A DNA stretch of 64,000 bases from a bacterium (GCA_017744355.1 JAGIBK010000009.1:89675-153674), one strand, 5' to 3'. Positions 1 to 8,545 are shown, counted from the first letter of the stretch. Made by a program: numbers and translations. The notes: a model not told the origin generated them from the letters alone.

Positions 1-1292
1 ACGCACAGCTACAAGCGCTGAGCGAGCAACTCGACGACCCTGAGGCCGCCCTGGCCTACGCGGACGCCCTCGCCGAGTACGAGGACGAAGGCGGCTATGC
101 CATGGAAGCCGAAGCCGAGCGCGTCCTGAGCGGGCTCGGGATCGAGCCGACTGCCCAGGCGCTTGCGGTGGGGCAGCTTTCGAGCGGCCAGCGCACGCGG
201 GTGGAGCTGGCGAAGCTCTTGCTGACGCCCGCCGACCTCCTGCTCATCGACGAGCCGACCAACCACCTGGACGGCGAGGCCCGCGCCTGGCTCGAAGGCT
301 ACCTGAACCGCCTTTCCACGGCCTACGTCCTGGTCTCCCACGAGCGGGTCCTGCTCAGCCGTGCCGCGCGCCGCACCTTCGAGCTGCGCAACGGCACTCT
401 GAGCGTCCACGAGGGCGATTACGCCTTCTACCGGGAGCAGCGCGCCCTGTTCGAACGCCAGGCCTGGGAGCGCTACGAGGCGCAGCAGCGCAGAGCAGCA
501 GCAGCCGAGCGCGCCGCCCAGGAGCGCCAGCGCCTGGCCGCCAAGGTCGACAAGGCGCCGCCGGAGGCCCGGCTGAGCAAGGACTTCTACGGGGCCATGG
601 CCGCGCGGATCCAGCGAACGGCCCGCATCCTGCGCGATCGCGTCACCCGCGAGCCCCACGCCGAGAAGCCGCGGATCGAGGCCCCCATCCCGACGCTCAC
701 CTTCCCGAACGTGCCGCGCGCCGGGGACATCGTGCTGGAGCTCGAAGGCGTCTCGAAGGGCTACGGGGATCAGCCCCTCTTCGAGGATCTCGGGCTCACC
801 ATCCAGCGCGGGGAGCGCTGGGCCATCACCGGGCCCAACGGGACGGGCAAGACGACGCTGCTACGCCTGATGCAGGGGCTCGTCGCCCCTGACGCGGGCC
901 GCATGACGCACGGCAGCGGGGTCGTGATCGGCTACTACGCCCAGGAGGCGGAGAACCTCGACCCCGACGAGAGTCCGCTCGCGCTGTGTCTGGCGGTCCA
1001 CCCGGACGTAAGCTGGGTGCGAACCCTGCTCGCATGCCTGCGGGTCGGCGCCACGCACGTCGAACGCCCCATCCGGACCATGAGCCCCGGCGAGCGGGGC
1101 AAGGTCGCCCTCGCGAGGCTCCTGCTGAGCGGCGCGAACCTCTTGCTCTTGGACGAGCCGACCAACCACCTGGACCTGGATGCACGCGAGGCCCTCGAAG
1201 CGACCCTCGCGCAGTACCCGGGCACCATGGTGTTCGTCTCCCACGACCCGGCCTTCATCGAAGCCCTGGCCGACTATGCGCTCGCGCTGTGA
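1..1292 (+). CDS. ABC-F family ATP-binding protein (5' end outside the window)
   Basis: The frame is open from base 3, so the N-terminus and first Walker A lie upstream of the window; 429 residues are visible. The first ATPase half keeps a signature motif (LSSGQRTRVE) and Walker B plus DEPTNHLD. A long charged helical linker follows, then a second full ATPase with Walker A GPNGTGKTT, signature MSPGERGK, Walker B and the DEPTNHLD loop, and a switch histidine in FVSHD. Duplicated ATPases with no membrane segments define the ABC-F family, which acts on ribosomes (translation factors or antibiotic protection). Which subgroup it is cannot be told here. The protein stops just after the second ATPase with no C-terminal extension. 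Its last 19 bp overlap the convergent GNAT gene. Confidence 0.92.
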   Translation, partial: AQLQALSEQLDDPEAALAYADALAEYEDEGGYAMEAEAERVLSGLGIEPTAQALAVGQLSSGQRTRVELAKLLLTPADLLLIDEPTNHLDGEARAWLEGYLNRLSTAYVLVSHERVLLSRAARRTFELRNGTLSVHEGDYAFYREQRALFERQAWERYEAQQRRAAAAERAAQERQRLAAKVDKAPPEARLSKDFYGAMAARIQRTARILRDRVTREPHAEKPRIEAPIPTLTFPNVPRAGDIVLELEGVSKGYGDQPLFEDLGLTIQRGERWAITGPNGTGKTTLLRLMQGLVAPDAGRMTHGSGVVIGYYAQEAENLDPDESPLALCLAVHPDVSWVRTLLACLRVGATHVERPIRTMSPGERGKVALARLLLSGANLLLLDEPTNHLDLDAREALEATLAQYPGTMVFVSHDPAFIEALADYALAL

Positions 1293-1837
1293 GGAGGCGC
1301 GCCCCACTCCCTGGCAAGCAGGCCATAGACGGCGTGATCGACGAAGCGATCCTGGATCCACTGGGCGTCGCGGATGGTGCCCTCGTGCGAAAAGCCGAGG
1401 CGCTCGGGGATCCCCCGGCTGCGACGGTTCCCCGTCGCGCATCGGATCTCGACCCGGTTCAGGCCCAGCTCGGTGAATGCGTGGTGAATGACGGCCCGGC
1501 ACGCGCGGGTCATGAAGCCGCGCCCCTGGTACGTATCAGCCAGCCAGTAAGCGAGCTCCGTGCTCCGCTCGATCCAGTTCGTCCGAAAGCGCAGGATCTC
1601 GCCGACGAGCCGCTCTTGGTGCCAGAGCCCCACGAGCAAGCCGTCCTGCACCGCGAAAGCCTTGAGCGATCGCTCGATGTAAGTATGGGCGTCCTCGACG
1701 CTCATCAAGCTTGCCGGCGTGCGCACCCATTCGCGGATATGGGCCCGATGGGCCTCGACCAGGGCGAAGAGCTCCGGGGCATGGCGGGGCTCCAGCAAGC
1801 GAAGCTCGAGCTCCTCATCGACGGTGAGCCGAAACAT
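1274..1837 (-). CDS. GNAT N-acetyltransferase, RimJ/RimL type
   Basis: A protein of 187 residues with the RimL-like layout: an opening strand (LELRLLEPRHAPELF), a middle strand pair around ELAYWLAD, and the acetyl-CoA loop near YQGRGFMTRACRAV followed by LGLNRVEIRCATGN and RLGFSHEG. Family members acetylate N-termini of ribosomal proteins or small amines using acetyl-CoA. The substrate here is unknown. It begins 3 bp after the MFS transporter gene and is probably cotranscribed with it. The last 19 bp overlap the end of the convergent ABC-F gene. The usual Q/RxxGxG/A loop reads YQGRGF, which is intact. Confidence 0.85.
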   Translation of the reverse strand: MFRLTVDEELELRLLEPRHAPELFALVEAHRAHIREWVRTPASLMSVEDAHTYIERSLKAFAVQDGLLVGLWHQERLVGEILRFRTNWIERSTELAYWLADTYQGRGFMTRACRAVIHHAFTELGLNRVEIRCATGNRRSRGIPERLGFSHEGTIRDAQWIQDRFVDHAVYGLLAREWGAPPHSASA

Positions 1838-1840
1838 GCG

Positions 1841-3148
1841 CTACACCTCCAAAGCACGGCGGAGTCCGCCCAGCGAGGTGGGTTCCGGGACGCGGCGCAG
1901 GAGCACGGCCCCCGCGAGCACAAAGACGAGCTGAGCAGCGATCGCAAGCTGGTACTTCAGGATGGGCTGGCTCGAAAAGGCATAGGTGATGAGCCCCCAG
2001 GTCATGGGCCCCAGGATGGCGGCGAACTTGCCCGCCAGCGAGTAGAGCCCGAAGAACTCGGCCTGGCGCTCGGGGGGCGCCAGACGTGACAGCAGGGCCC
2101 GCGATGCGGTCCAGGTGCCTCCCATGGCGATGCCGACCGCAGGGCCCAGCACCCAGGCGAAGACCACTTTGTCGCGCACCAGGATGACCCCCGCAAGGGA
2201 GAGCATCCACCATACGAGGTTCAGAGACAAGGTACGCTTGGCCCCCAGGCGATCGACCAAGCGCCCCCAGGCCCACGAGCCGAGGACCGCGAAAAGGGTC
2301 GCCAGCAAAAGGACCAATTGGACCTCCTGCTTTTGCTCGTTGAAGCCCACGACTTTGACCGCGTAGACCGCCATGAAGCCGATGACCGTGTTCAGGGCGT
2401 CGAAGAAGAGGAGGTTGGCGAACAGGTACGGCACCATGCCGGGAATCCCCCGCGCGGCGCGCCAGGTTTCCGTGAGACGCCCCCAGTGGCTCCCCTGGGT
2501 CGCCGTGGGGTTGGGTTTCGCGCGATCGCGCACCAAGAAGTGATGGGGCAGCGCGAAGAGCATGAAGAAGAGGGCGGTGGGCACGAAGGCCCCCACGTTG
2601 CCGCCCCCCGGGATCGGCGTCTGCCAGGCGAGGATCTTGCCCGTCACGAAGGGCATGACGAGGAGCATCCCGACGAACGAGCCCACGTAGCCGATGGCCG
2701 TGCCGTAGCCCGAGATCCGGCCCAGGCGCTCGGGCGGGGCCAGCTCGGGAAGCTGCGCGTTGTAGAAGACCTGGGCGAGGTTATAGCCGAACACGGCGAC
2801 GGCGAACAGGACCAGGGCCGGCACCAGGGCCTGGTGTCCCAGCAGCCCGATCAAGGGAGTGAGCAGCGCCGTGCAGAGACAGCAGAGCACCGTGAAGGCC
2901 GCGACGAAGGGGGTGCGCTTGCCGAGCCGATCCGAGAGGGCCCCGAAGGCGGGCGAAGCCACCGCGACGGCCAAGAGCGAGGCGGAAAGAGCCATCGAGT
3001 AGGCCAGATCGGGCGCGCCCATGTCCTTGGTCACCCAGAGGGCGAAGTACAAGGAGAGCATGTTCATCGCGAAGAAGGTGTTCGCGAAGTCGTAAAGGGC
3101 CCAGGCGTGCGTTTGGAGGGAGAGAGCGGCGAAGCGACGTTCAGGCAC
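1841..3148 (-). CDS. MFS transporter, UMF1/Atg22-like family
   Basis: About 435 residues with some twelve hydrophobic segments. The N-terminal WALYDFANTFFAMNMLSLYF stretch is the hallmark of the UMF1 (Atg22-like) group, and a loop GALSDRLGKRTP matches the MFS motif between helices 2 and 3. Yeast Atg22 exports amino acids from the vacuole; bacterial members have unknown substrates. I place the start at the GTG at 3148, nine bases after a GAGGAG ribosome site. A longer TTG start at 3190 would lie inside the T-tract of the preceding terminator. The gene leads directly into the GNAT gene. Confidence 0.85.
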   Translation of the reverse strand: MPERRFAALSLQTHAWALYDFANTFFAMNMLSLYFALWVTKDMGAPDLAYSMALSASLLAVAVASPAFGALSDRLGKRTPFVAAFTVLCCLCTALLTPLIGLLGHQALVPALVLFAVAVFGYNLAQVFYNAQLPELAPPERLGRISGYGTAIGYVGSFVGMLLVMPFVTGKILAWQTPIPGGGNVGAFVPTALFFMLFALPHHFLVRDRAKPNPTATQGSHWGRLTETWRAARGIPGMVPYLFANLLFFDALNTVIGFMAVYAVKVVGFNEQKQEVQLVLLLATLFAVLGSWAWGRLVDRLGAKRTLSLNLVWWMLSLAGVILVRDKVVFAWVLGPAVGIAMGGTWTASRALLSRLAPPERQAEFFGLYSLAGKFAAILGPMTWGLITYAFSSQPILKYQLAIAAQLVFVLAGAVLLRRVPEPTSLGGLRRALEV

Positions 3149-3188
3149 GGAGAGGTTCTCCTCGTTCAGCGGCGATGACAAACGACCC

Positions 3189-3225
3189 AAAAGAAGACGC
3201 CCGCGAACCGACGGGTTCGCGGGCG
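3189..3225 (-). terminator. Intrinsic terminator of the queF-lipoprotein unit
   Basis: A perfect 12-bp inverted repeat (3198-3209 with 3214-3225, four-base loop) is followed on the minus strand by TCTTCTTTT. It lies just after the stop of the lipoprotein gene ending at 3231. Confidence 0.8.
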
Positions 3226-3230
3226 ACCGC

Positions 3231-3722
3231 TCATGGGTTCAGGGGCATGGTCTCGGCCGTGATCGCCCGGTCGAAGCGCTCGAAAGCCTCCGGGCCGCGC
3301 CCCACGACCGCGACCGAATGGGTCCCCGTCTCGAGGGCCAGATCGATCCGCCGCGTGCCGCTCCCGACGGTCTCGTCGCTCGACGAGGCGGGCAGGTCCA
3401 AGAACCGCGGCTGCGAAGCGGCCACGTCCACCAGGGCCTTGAGGCGATCCGGCGAGAGAACGCCCGTGCCGAGGGCCTCGCGGCGCTCGGGGGTGGCGTA
3501 GGGGTAGACGCGGATCGCTTGCCAGGTGCCGTCGCCGTGGATGACGAGGGTGTCCTCGTGGAAGTACTGAGGGCCCACCGTGCCCGTGGTGTGACGCTGG
3601 GTGATCACCACCGCGTCCGCGCGCGTGCTGAAGCGCACCGAGGCCTCCTTTTGAAAGATCCCCGCCCCGGCGCACGCCGGCAGCAAGGCCATGAGCAGCC
3701 CCAGAGTCAACCACTGGCGCAT
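3231..3722 (-). CDS. Hypothetical lipoprotein
   Basis: A protein of 163 residues with a short lysine-poor but typical lipoprotein signal: hydrophobic LTLGLLMALL and lipobox LLPAC, with lipidation expected at Cys17. The mature part alternates strands with a region that reads FHEDTLVIHGDGTW and later GSGTRRIDLALETGTHSVAVVG, suggesting a small beta-rich domain. I recognise no family. The start is well supported by GAGGAGGGC eight to nine bases upstream. It begins 14 bp after queF and ends at a strong terminator, so the two are probably one transcript. The pairing with queF need not be functional. Confidence 0.75.
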   Translation of the reverse strand: MRQWLTLGLLMALLPACAGAGIFQKEASVRFSTRADAVVITQRHTTGTVGPQYFHEDTLVIHGDGTWQAIRVYPYATPERREALGTGVLSPDRLKALVDVAASQPRFLDLPASSSDETVGSGTRRIDLALETGTHSVAVVGRGPEAFERFDRAITAETMPLNP

Positions 3723-3736
3723 GGCGCCCTCCTCTA

Positions 3737-4129
3737 CTACTTGCGGTGAGTAGCGGTCACGACGGTCTTGATGCCGCCGCGGACGGTGAAGTCCCCCACC
3801 ACCTGCATGTAGCGGGGCGAAAGCAGCGCGACCAGGTCATCCAGGATGCGATTGGTGATGTTCTCGTGGAAGATGCCGACGTTGCGGAAGGCGCCCAGGT
3901 AGAGCTTGAGGCTCTTGAGCTCGACGCACAGCTCGTCCGGCGTGTACTCGATCCGGATCTCGGCGAAGTCGGGCTGGCCCGTGATGGGGCAGAAGGCCGT
4001 GAACTCGGGGCAGGTGAACTGGATCAGGTAGTCGCGGCCGGGGTGGGTATTGGGGAAGCTCTCGAGCTTGGCCTCCTCGGGCGACTGGGGGAAGCGGGTG
4101 GGCTTGCCGAGCTGGGTGAGGTTTTCCAT
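3737..4129 (-). CDS. queF: NADPH-dependent 7-cyano-7-deazaguanine reductase (preQ0 reductase)
   Basis: A 130-residue protein of the short, unimodular QueF type, which reduces the nitrile of preQ0 to the aminomethyl of preQ1 in queuosine tRNA modification. The nucleophile Cys47 and acid Asp54 are in FCPITGQPD. The substrate-recognition stretch FRNVGIFHENITNRI carries the family His88-Glu89. The length matches the Bacillus type, and the tunnelling fold forms a homodecamer in characterised members. No other queuosine genes lie nearby. A sigma70-like promoter lies directly upstream, and the ribosome site falls in a small hairpin (see those entries). Confidence 0.97.
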   Translation of the reverse strand: MENLTQLGKPTRFPQSPEEAKLESFPNTHPGRDYLIQFTCPEFTAFCPITGQPDFAEIRIEYTPDELCVELKSLKLYLGAFRNVGIFHENITNRILDDLVALLSPRYMQVVGDFTVRGGIKTVVTATHRK

Positions 4130-4132
4130 GGG

Positions 4133-4148
4133 AGAAAGGGTCCTTTCT
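4133..4148 (-). promoter_or_regulatory. Hairpin over the queF ribosome-binding site
   Basis: On the minus strand AGAAAGGACCCTTTCT can fold as six base pairs with a GACC loop. It includes the AAGGA ribosome site that sits 11 bases before the queF ATG. This could dampen translation. I saw no preQ1 riboswitch consensus around it. Confidence 0.4.
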
Positions 4149-4165
4149 GATGGGGCGAGGCCTCC

Positions 4166-4194
4166 AACCTAACCACTCGCCCCGAAGCTGTCAA
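4166..4194 (-). promoter_or_regulatory. Sigma70-type promoter of queF
   Basis: The minus strand has a perfect TTGACA (4189-4194), a 17-base spacer and TAGGTT (4166-4171), giving a leader of roughly 30 bases before the queF start. Confidence 0.7.
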
Positions 4195-4204
4195 CACGAG
4201 TCCG

Positions 4205-6406
4205 CTATTCGCCCGGGGGCCGCGTGGGCAAGAGGACCGAGAACCGGCACCCCTCGCTCGGCCGGCAGGCCATGCTCACGCTCCCCCGGTGCAATTCGAC
4301 GAGTTGCTTGACGATGGTGAGGCCGAGCCCCAGCCCGCCGGAGCGCGCCGCGTCCTCGGTCTCGATCTGGGTGAAGGCGGCCCAGATCCGGTCGTGCGCC
4401 TCGGGGGGGATGCCCTGGCCGGTGTCCCAGACCTCGAGCCGTACCATCTGCCCTTCCGGCGAAACGTGGATCCCCACCGTCCCGCCGGGCGGGGTGAACT
4501 TGCGGGCATTGTCGAGCAGCTCGCGCAGGATCTGGGTGATGCGCCGAAAGTCGCCCCACACCGGCGGCGTCGTAGGATCGATTTCGCGCTCCCAGCGCAG
4601 GCCCTTGGCCTCGAAGTCCTTCTCGACCAGCGAGTAGGCCTGCGCGATCACCTCCGAGAGGTCCACCTCGGTCCAGTACAGGGGCAGGCTCCCCGAGAGC
4701 AGGGCGCTGTAGTCGAGGATGGTGTTGATGTGCTCGGTCAGGCGACGACAGCCGTCCATCAGGCCTGTGATGAGGGGGTCGTTCTGGTACTTGTCTTGCA
4801 GGAGCTCGCCGTAGCCCACGATCAAGGAGAGGGGCGTCTTCATCTCGTGCGAGAGGGTGGAGAGGAAGTGGTCCTTGAGACGCGAGAGCTCTTTGGTCTG
4901 CTCGAGTTCGGAGGTGCGCCGCGCCATGTCGTCGAGCGATCGCCGATAATCGGTGATGTCCCGGCTGATCCCGATCAGGCCAAGGGTTTTGCCCTCGGGC
5001 GAGACGAAGGGAAACTTGGTCGACAAGAAAAGCCGCGGCTTGCCGTCCTTGAAGGTAAGGGGCTCTTCGCCGGTCGAGACTCCACCCGCGCGCATGATGG
5101 CGGCATCCTTCTCCATCAGCCAGGCCGCAGTCTCCTTGCCGACGAAGGCCCGATCGTCCCTGCCGAGGATCTCCTCGGGCGAGAACCCCATCAGCGCCGC
5201 CAGAGCGGGATTGACCAGCAAGTAGCGCCCTTCGAGATCCTTGACGTAGATGAGGTCCGTCGTGTGGTCGATGATGGCACGGAGCTTGTTCTCGCTCTCC
5301 CTGAGCGCTCGCTCGGCCGTCGAGAGCTCTTGAGTGCGCTGGACGACGGTCGCCTCGATCTTGGCGGTCCGGCTCAAGAGGGCGTGGAGGTAGAGGCACG
5401 AGAGGCCCGTGACCGCAAAGCCGCCCACCAGCGTCAGCCAACCGCCCCAGGGCGCGGGCGCGTCGGCGGGATAGAAGAGGAAGGTCCAGCGATGGCCCCC
5501 GATCATCTGGCTGCGCTGCCAGTGCTCGCCCGCCTGGATGGCCGCCTCCGAGCGCCCATCGTCCCCCTTGCTCGCATAGAGCAGACGGACCTCGGGCGGG
5601 GCCGTCTCGTCGAGCAGGCGAAAGCGCAGGCCATCGAGGTCCGTCTGGCGAAGCGCATCGGTAAACAGGCGCTCGAAGGAGAACGCGGCCATGGCGAAGC
5701 CCATGGTTTGCTCCCTGCGAGCCTGGACGGTCGCGGGGCGGGGGTTCGGCGCGTAGATCGCCAGCGACATCAGGACCCCCGGACGCATCCCCTGCAAGCG
5801 CAACGGCGAGAGGTTCGACACCGCGAGCTGCCCGGTCTCCCGCGCGCGCGTGAGCGCCTGCACGCGATCGGGAAGGACGTCGCAGTAACCTAGCAGCGTC
5901 CGCTTGAGGGGCTCGGGGACGGCGTACAGCACGGGGAAGTACTCGGCCTGCGGCGGCACCGCTTCCTGGCGCCCATCGGGAGCCCACCGCCAGAAGTGGT
6001 AGTCAGGAAGCCCCTCGCGCCGAACCCCCGCGATGAAGGCATCCCGCTGATTCCCGGGCACCCGCGGGAGCCAGACGAGGCTCAGGATACCGGGCAGGCG
6101 ATCCAGGGTATCGGCCGTGAAGAGGCTGAAGTCGCGCCGGGAGATGTCGTGAGAGGCGGCAAAGAGGGCCCGGACGCTGAGCAGGACCTCCTCGTAGGCC
6201 CGCATGGTGCCGCGGATGGTGCCCGCCACGTCGCTCGCCCGACGCTCGAAGATCAGGCGGTCGCGATCGCGCTGCCAGGCAGCGACCCGCCATGCGAGCA
6301 GCGACGAGAGCAAAACGCCCAGGCACAGCATCAGCACCAGGGGCCAGTATCGCTGAAGCCAGGGATTCGGCCCATCCCGGCCCCTTCCATCATTCCCTGC
6401 GGCCAT
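4205..6406 (-). CDS. Membrane sensor histidine kinase (CHASE-PAS-HisKA-HATPase)
   Basis: About 733 residues. A first membrane helix lies near residues 20-40 (LVLMLCLGVLLSSLLAW). A periplasmic CHASE-type domain follows (ISRRDFSLFTADTLDRLPGI and neighbours), then a second helix near 325-350, a PAS domain starting at LRAIIDHTTDLIYVKD, and the HisKA box LSTLSHEMKTPLS with the phosphorylated His. The ATPase domain has an N box (LDNARKF), DTGQGIP and GLGLGLTIV. CHASE domains bind small extracellular ligands; which one is unknown. I chose ATG 6406, five bases after AGGAG, over an upstream start. No response regulator is adjacent. Confidence 0.92.
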   Translation of the reverse strand: MAAGNDGRGRDGPNPWLQRYWPLVLMLCLGVLLSSLLAWRVAAWQRDRDRLIFERRASDVAGTIRGTMRAYEEVLLSVRALFAASHDISRRDFSLFTADTLDRLPGILSLVWLPRVPGNQRDAFIAGVRREGLPDYHFWRWAPDGRQEAVPPQAEYFPVLYAVPEPLKRTLLGYCDVLPDRVQALTRARETGQLAVSNLSPLRLQGMRPGVLMSLAIYAPNPRPATVQARREQTMGFAMAAFSFERLFTDALRQTDLDGLRFRLLDETAPPEVRLLYASKGDDGRSEAAIQAGEHWQRSQMIGGHRWTFLFYPADAPAPWGGWLTLVGGFAVTGLSCLYLHALLSRTAKIEATVVQRTQELSTAERALRESENKLRAIIDHTTDLIYVKDLEGRYLLVNPALAALMGFSPEEILGRDDRAFVGKETAAWLMEKDAAIMRAGGVSTGEEPLTFKDGKPRLFLSTKFPFVSPEGKTLGLIGISRDITDYRRSLDDMARRTSELEQTKELSRLKDHFLSTLSHEMKTPLSLIVGYGELLQDKYQNDPLITGLMDGCRRLTEHINTILDYSALLSGSLPLYWTEVDLSEVIAQAYSLVEKDFEAKGLRWEREIDPTTPPVWGDFRRITQILRELLDNARKFTPPGGTVGIHVSPEGQMVRLEVWDTGQGIPPEAHDRIWAAFTQIETEDAARSGGLGLGLTIVKQLVELHRGSVSMACRPSEGCRFSVLLPTRPPGE

Positions 6407-6500
6407 GGCGGCTCCTGCGGCGACAGGCGGCACCCCCAAGGATGCGTCACGGCATCATTTAACCACTCCGAGAGGCCCTTGAAAGGCGGCGAGCAGGCTA

Positions 6501-6580
6501 AGAGCATCTAACGAATCTGTTCCTTCAAGCTGCCCAAGGCAGCCAGTCGTCTTCACATGCCTGGTTTCGTTAGATGCTCT
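6501..6580. repeat. Inverted-repeat element, copy 1 (80 bp)
   Basis: A perfect 15-bp terminal inverted repeat (6501-6515 and 6566-6580) encloses CTGTTCCT, a hairpin GCTGCC/GGCAGC (6529-6542) and CATGCCTGG. The same architecture recurs at 29014-29090 and 47605-47684. It lies between the divergent kinase and MazG-like genes. Confidence 0.9.
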
Positions 6581-6600
6581 AGCCGTGCTAGCATGGGGCC

Positions 6601-6915
6601 ATGACCACCACCCGCCGCGCCCTCAGCTTCCCAAAACTCGACGGCTTGCGTCCGTCCCTCGAATCCACGGCCCTCAAGCTGATGGAGGAGGCCGGCGAGC
6701 TCGCCCAGGCCATCGGCAAGCTCCGCGGCCTCTCGGGCGAGGCGACGACCCTCAGCGAGCACGAGGCCCTGGGACTGGTCGCAAGTGAGCTCTTGGACGT
6801 GGCCCAGACGGCGGCCACCATGATGTACGTGCTCGAAGAGCAGCACGGCGTCGATCTGCAGACGCTCCTCGCGCACCACGAGGCCAAGCTCCGCACCAAG
6901 GGCTATCTCTCTTAA
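6601..6915 (+). CDS. MazG-like nucleotide pyrophosphohydrolase
   Basis: A 104-residue all-helical protein. It has the MazG/iMazG metal-binding pattern: EEAGELAQAIGK in the first half and a second acidic helix containing SELLDVAQT. Family members hydrolyse (d)NTPs to monophosphate and pyrophosphate with magnesium, often clearing aberrant nucleotides. The size fits the short single-domain group rather than the duplicated MazG. The ribosome site is weak (GGGG directly before the ATG). An inverted-repeat element lies 20 bp upstream, and a bidirectional terminator follows the stop. Confidence 0.82.
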   Translation: MTTTRRALSFPKLDGLRPSLESTALKLMEEAGELAQAIGKLRGLSGEATTLSEHEALGLVASELLDVAQTAATMMYVLEEQHGVDLQTLLAHHEAKLRTKGYLS

Positions 6916-6957
6916 AAGACGAACGACGAAGGGGGCGGAAAATCCGCCCCCTTCGTC
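6914..6957. terminator. Bidirectional intrinsic terminator
   Basis: A perfect 15-bp stem (6925-6939 with 6943-6957, AAA loop) separates the MazG-like gene and the convergent S8 protease gene. The minus strand continues with TCTTTTA; the plus strand has only a short TTGTG. Confidence 0.8.
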
Positions 6958-6973
6958 TTGTGTGGGTGGTCGC

Positions 6974-8416
6974 TTAGAGCGCGAGCGCCTTGGCGAGGTT
7001 GATGCGGCCGTAGCCGTAGCGGGCGTTGCGGCCCGAGCTGCCCTTGTGGTCCACGGTGCTGGTGATCGCGTTGCGGACCTGCTGGGCCGTCCAGTTGGGG
7101 TGCTTGGCCCAGATGAGCGCCGCCTCGCCCGAGACGAAGGGGGCGGCCATCGAGGTGCCCGAGAGCTTGCCGTAGCCGGTGGCGCCGGTCTTGTTGGCGT
7201 CGAGGGGAAGGGTCGAGTAGATGCTGCCGCCGGGGGCCGAGACCTCGATCTTGTTGCCGTGGTTCGAGAACCAGGACATGTACTCCCAGAAGAGGAACTT
7301 GGAGGTCGAGCTGACGGCGAGCGCGCCGGGGTCGTTGGCGGGCGAGCCGACCTCGCCGTGGTTGTTGCCGGCCGCGGCGATGACCAGGCAGCCCTTGGCG
7401 TTGGCGTAGGCGATGGCGGTCGAGAGCGCGGGGTCGACGGTGGTGTCGGGCGAGCCGAGGCTCAGGTTGATGATCTTGACGCCCATGTCGGCGGCGTAGC
7501 GGATGCCGCTGATGACGGCGGCCGTCGAGCCCTGACCGTTGTCGCCGAGGACCTTGACCGCGAGGATCTTGGAGTTCCAAGCCACACCCGCCACGCCCAC
7601 GCCGTTGTTGCCCGAAGCGCCGATGATGCCCGCCACGTGGGTGCCGTGGCCGAAGCGATCCATCACGTCGGCGGTGTTGTCGGCGAAGTTCCAGCCGCGG
7701 ATGACGCGGTTGCCGAACTCGGGGTGACGGTAGTCCACGCCGGTGTCGAGGACGGCGACGGTCATGCCGCTCCCATCGACGTTCTTGGCCCAGGCTTCGG
7801 GCGCATCGATCTTGTCGGCGCCCCACTGCTTGTCGAAGAAGGGGTCGTTAGGCTCGGCGGCCGAGGCAGTGACGCCGTAGATGCGGTTGGGCATGACGGC
7901 GCTCACGCCGCTCGCCTTGCCGTACTTGGCCATCCCATCGGCGACGCTCATGCCGCTCGGCAGGGTGACGACCTGGAAGGTGGTGCCCACGTCGATGCTC
8001 TGGACGACGCGCGAGCCGCTCTCTTCGGTGAAGCGGGCCACCTGGTAGGCGGCACCGGGCTTGACCTGCACGATGATCTGGTTGCGGACGGCCATGGGGC
8101 GGCTGAGGGTGAAGTCGGCGCCGTCGGCGGTGGCATCCCCAGGGGCCTCGGAGTCGAGGGTCGCCCCTGCGCCGGGGATGGAAGCGATGATCGAGGCGTC
8201 GCCGAAGTCAGCCGCAAGGCCCTGGTCCTGGGGCAGCGTCACGGTGGGCAGCGCGCCGAGGGCAGCCCCGCCCTGGGCGGGGGCCTGGGCGGCGGGGGCC
8301 TTCTTGGCGATGAAGTTGGTGGTGGTCGGGGCCATCACGTCGCGGCCGCAGCCGGTGAGGCCGAAGGAGACGGCAGCCAGGATCAGCGAGCAGGTCTGGC
8401 GAATCATCCGATGCAT
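6974..8416 (-). CDS. Subtilisin-like serine protease (S8), lipoprotein
   Basis: About 480 residues. The signal peptide ends in lipobox LTGC with lipidation at Cys23, so the enzyme is probably membrane-anchored outside the cytoplasm. A propeptide-like region (roughly 105-185, QIIVQVKPGAAYQ) precedes the catalytic domain. The triad is visible as Asp224 (VLDTGVD), His257 (GHGTHVAG) and Ser422 (SGTSMAAP), with oxyanion Asn351 in AAAGNN. This is the S8A layout with an N-terminal inhibitor-like prodomain. I chose ATG 8416 because it follows GGAGGAGAGAG and starts the signal peptide. Its role is probably extracellular protein degradation or processing; substrates are unknown. Confidence 0.95.
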   Translation of the reverse strand: MHRMIRQTCSLILAAVSFGLTGCGRDVMAPTTTNFIAKKAPAAQAPAQGGAALGALPTVTLPQDQGLAADFGDASIIASIPGAGATLDSEAPGDATADGADFTLSRPMAVRNQIIVQVKPGAAYQVARFTEESGSRVVQSIDVGTTFQVVTLPSGMSVADGMAKYGKASGVSAVMPNRIYGVTASAAEPNDPFFDKQWGADKIDAPEAWAKNVDGSGMTVAVLDTGVDYRHPEFGNRVIRGWNFADNTADVMDRFGHGTHVAGIIGASGNNGVGVAGVAWNSKILAVKVLGDNGQGSTAAVISGIRYAADMGVKIINLSLGSPDTTVDPALSTAIAYANAKGCLVIAAAGNNHGEVGSPANDPGALAVSSTSKFLFWEYMSWFSNHGNKIEVSAPGGSIYSTLPLDANKTGATGYGKLSGTSMAAPFVSGEAALIWAKHPNWTAQQVRNAITSTVDHKGSSGRNARYGYGRINLAKALAL

Positions 8417-8505
8417 GGACTCTCTCCTCCGCGGCGCTGCGTGCGCCCTCAACACAAGAGAGATATCGCCAGGCGATCGAAGGGAGTTGCGGCCGAGAGC
8501 CTAAA

Positions 8506-8523
8506 GCCTAAGTAAGCTTAGGC
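8506..8523 (-). terminator. Weak terminator-like hairpin
   Basis: A 7-bp inverted repeat, GCCTAAG and CTTAGGC with a four-base loop, lies in an AT-rich stretch after the stop at 8546 on the minus strand. Only a short TTTAGG follows, so termination is uncertain. Confidence 0.35.
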
Positions 8524-8545
8524 AAAACTTGCGTTAAGTCGCCTG

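Noticed and set aside
1274..1292. Frameshift or misassembly at the ABC-F/GNAT overlap
   Set aside because: Both reading frames continue cleanly to their own stops. Short convergent overlaps occur at several other places (12817-12827, 44663-44666).
4130..4200. preQ1 riboswitch upstream of queF
   Set aside because: The consensus A-rich tail and loop of class I or II are missing; only a short hairpin over the ribosome site is present.
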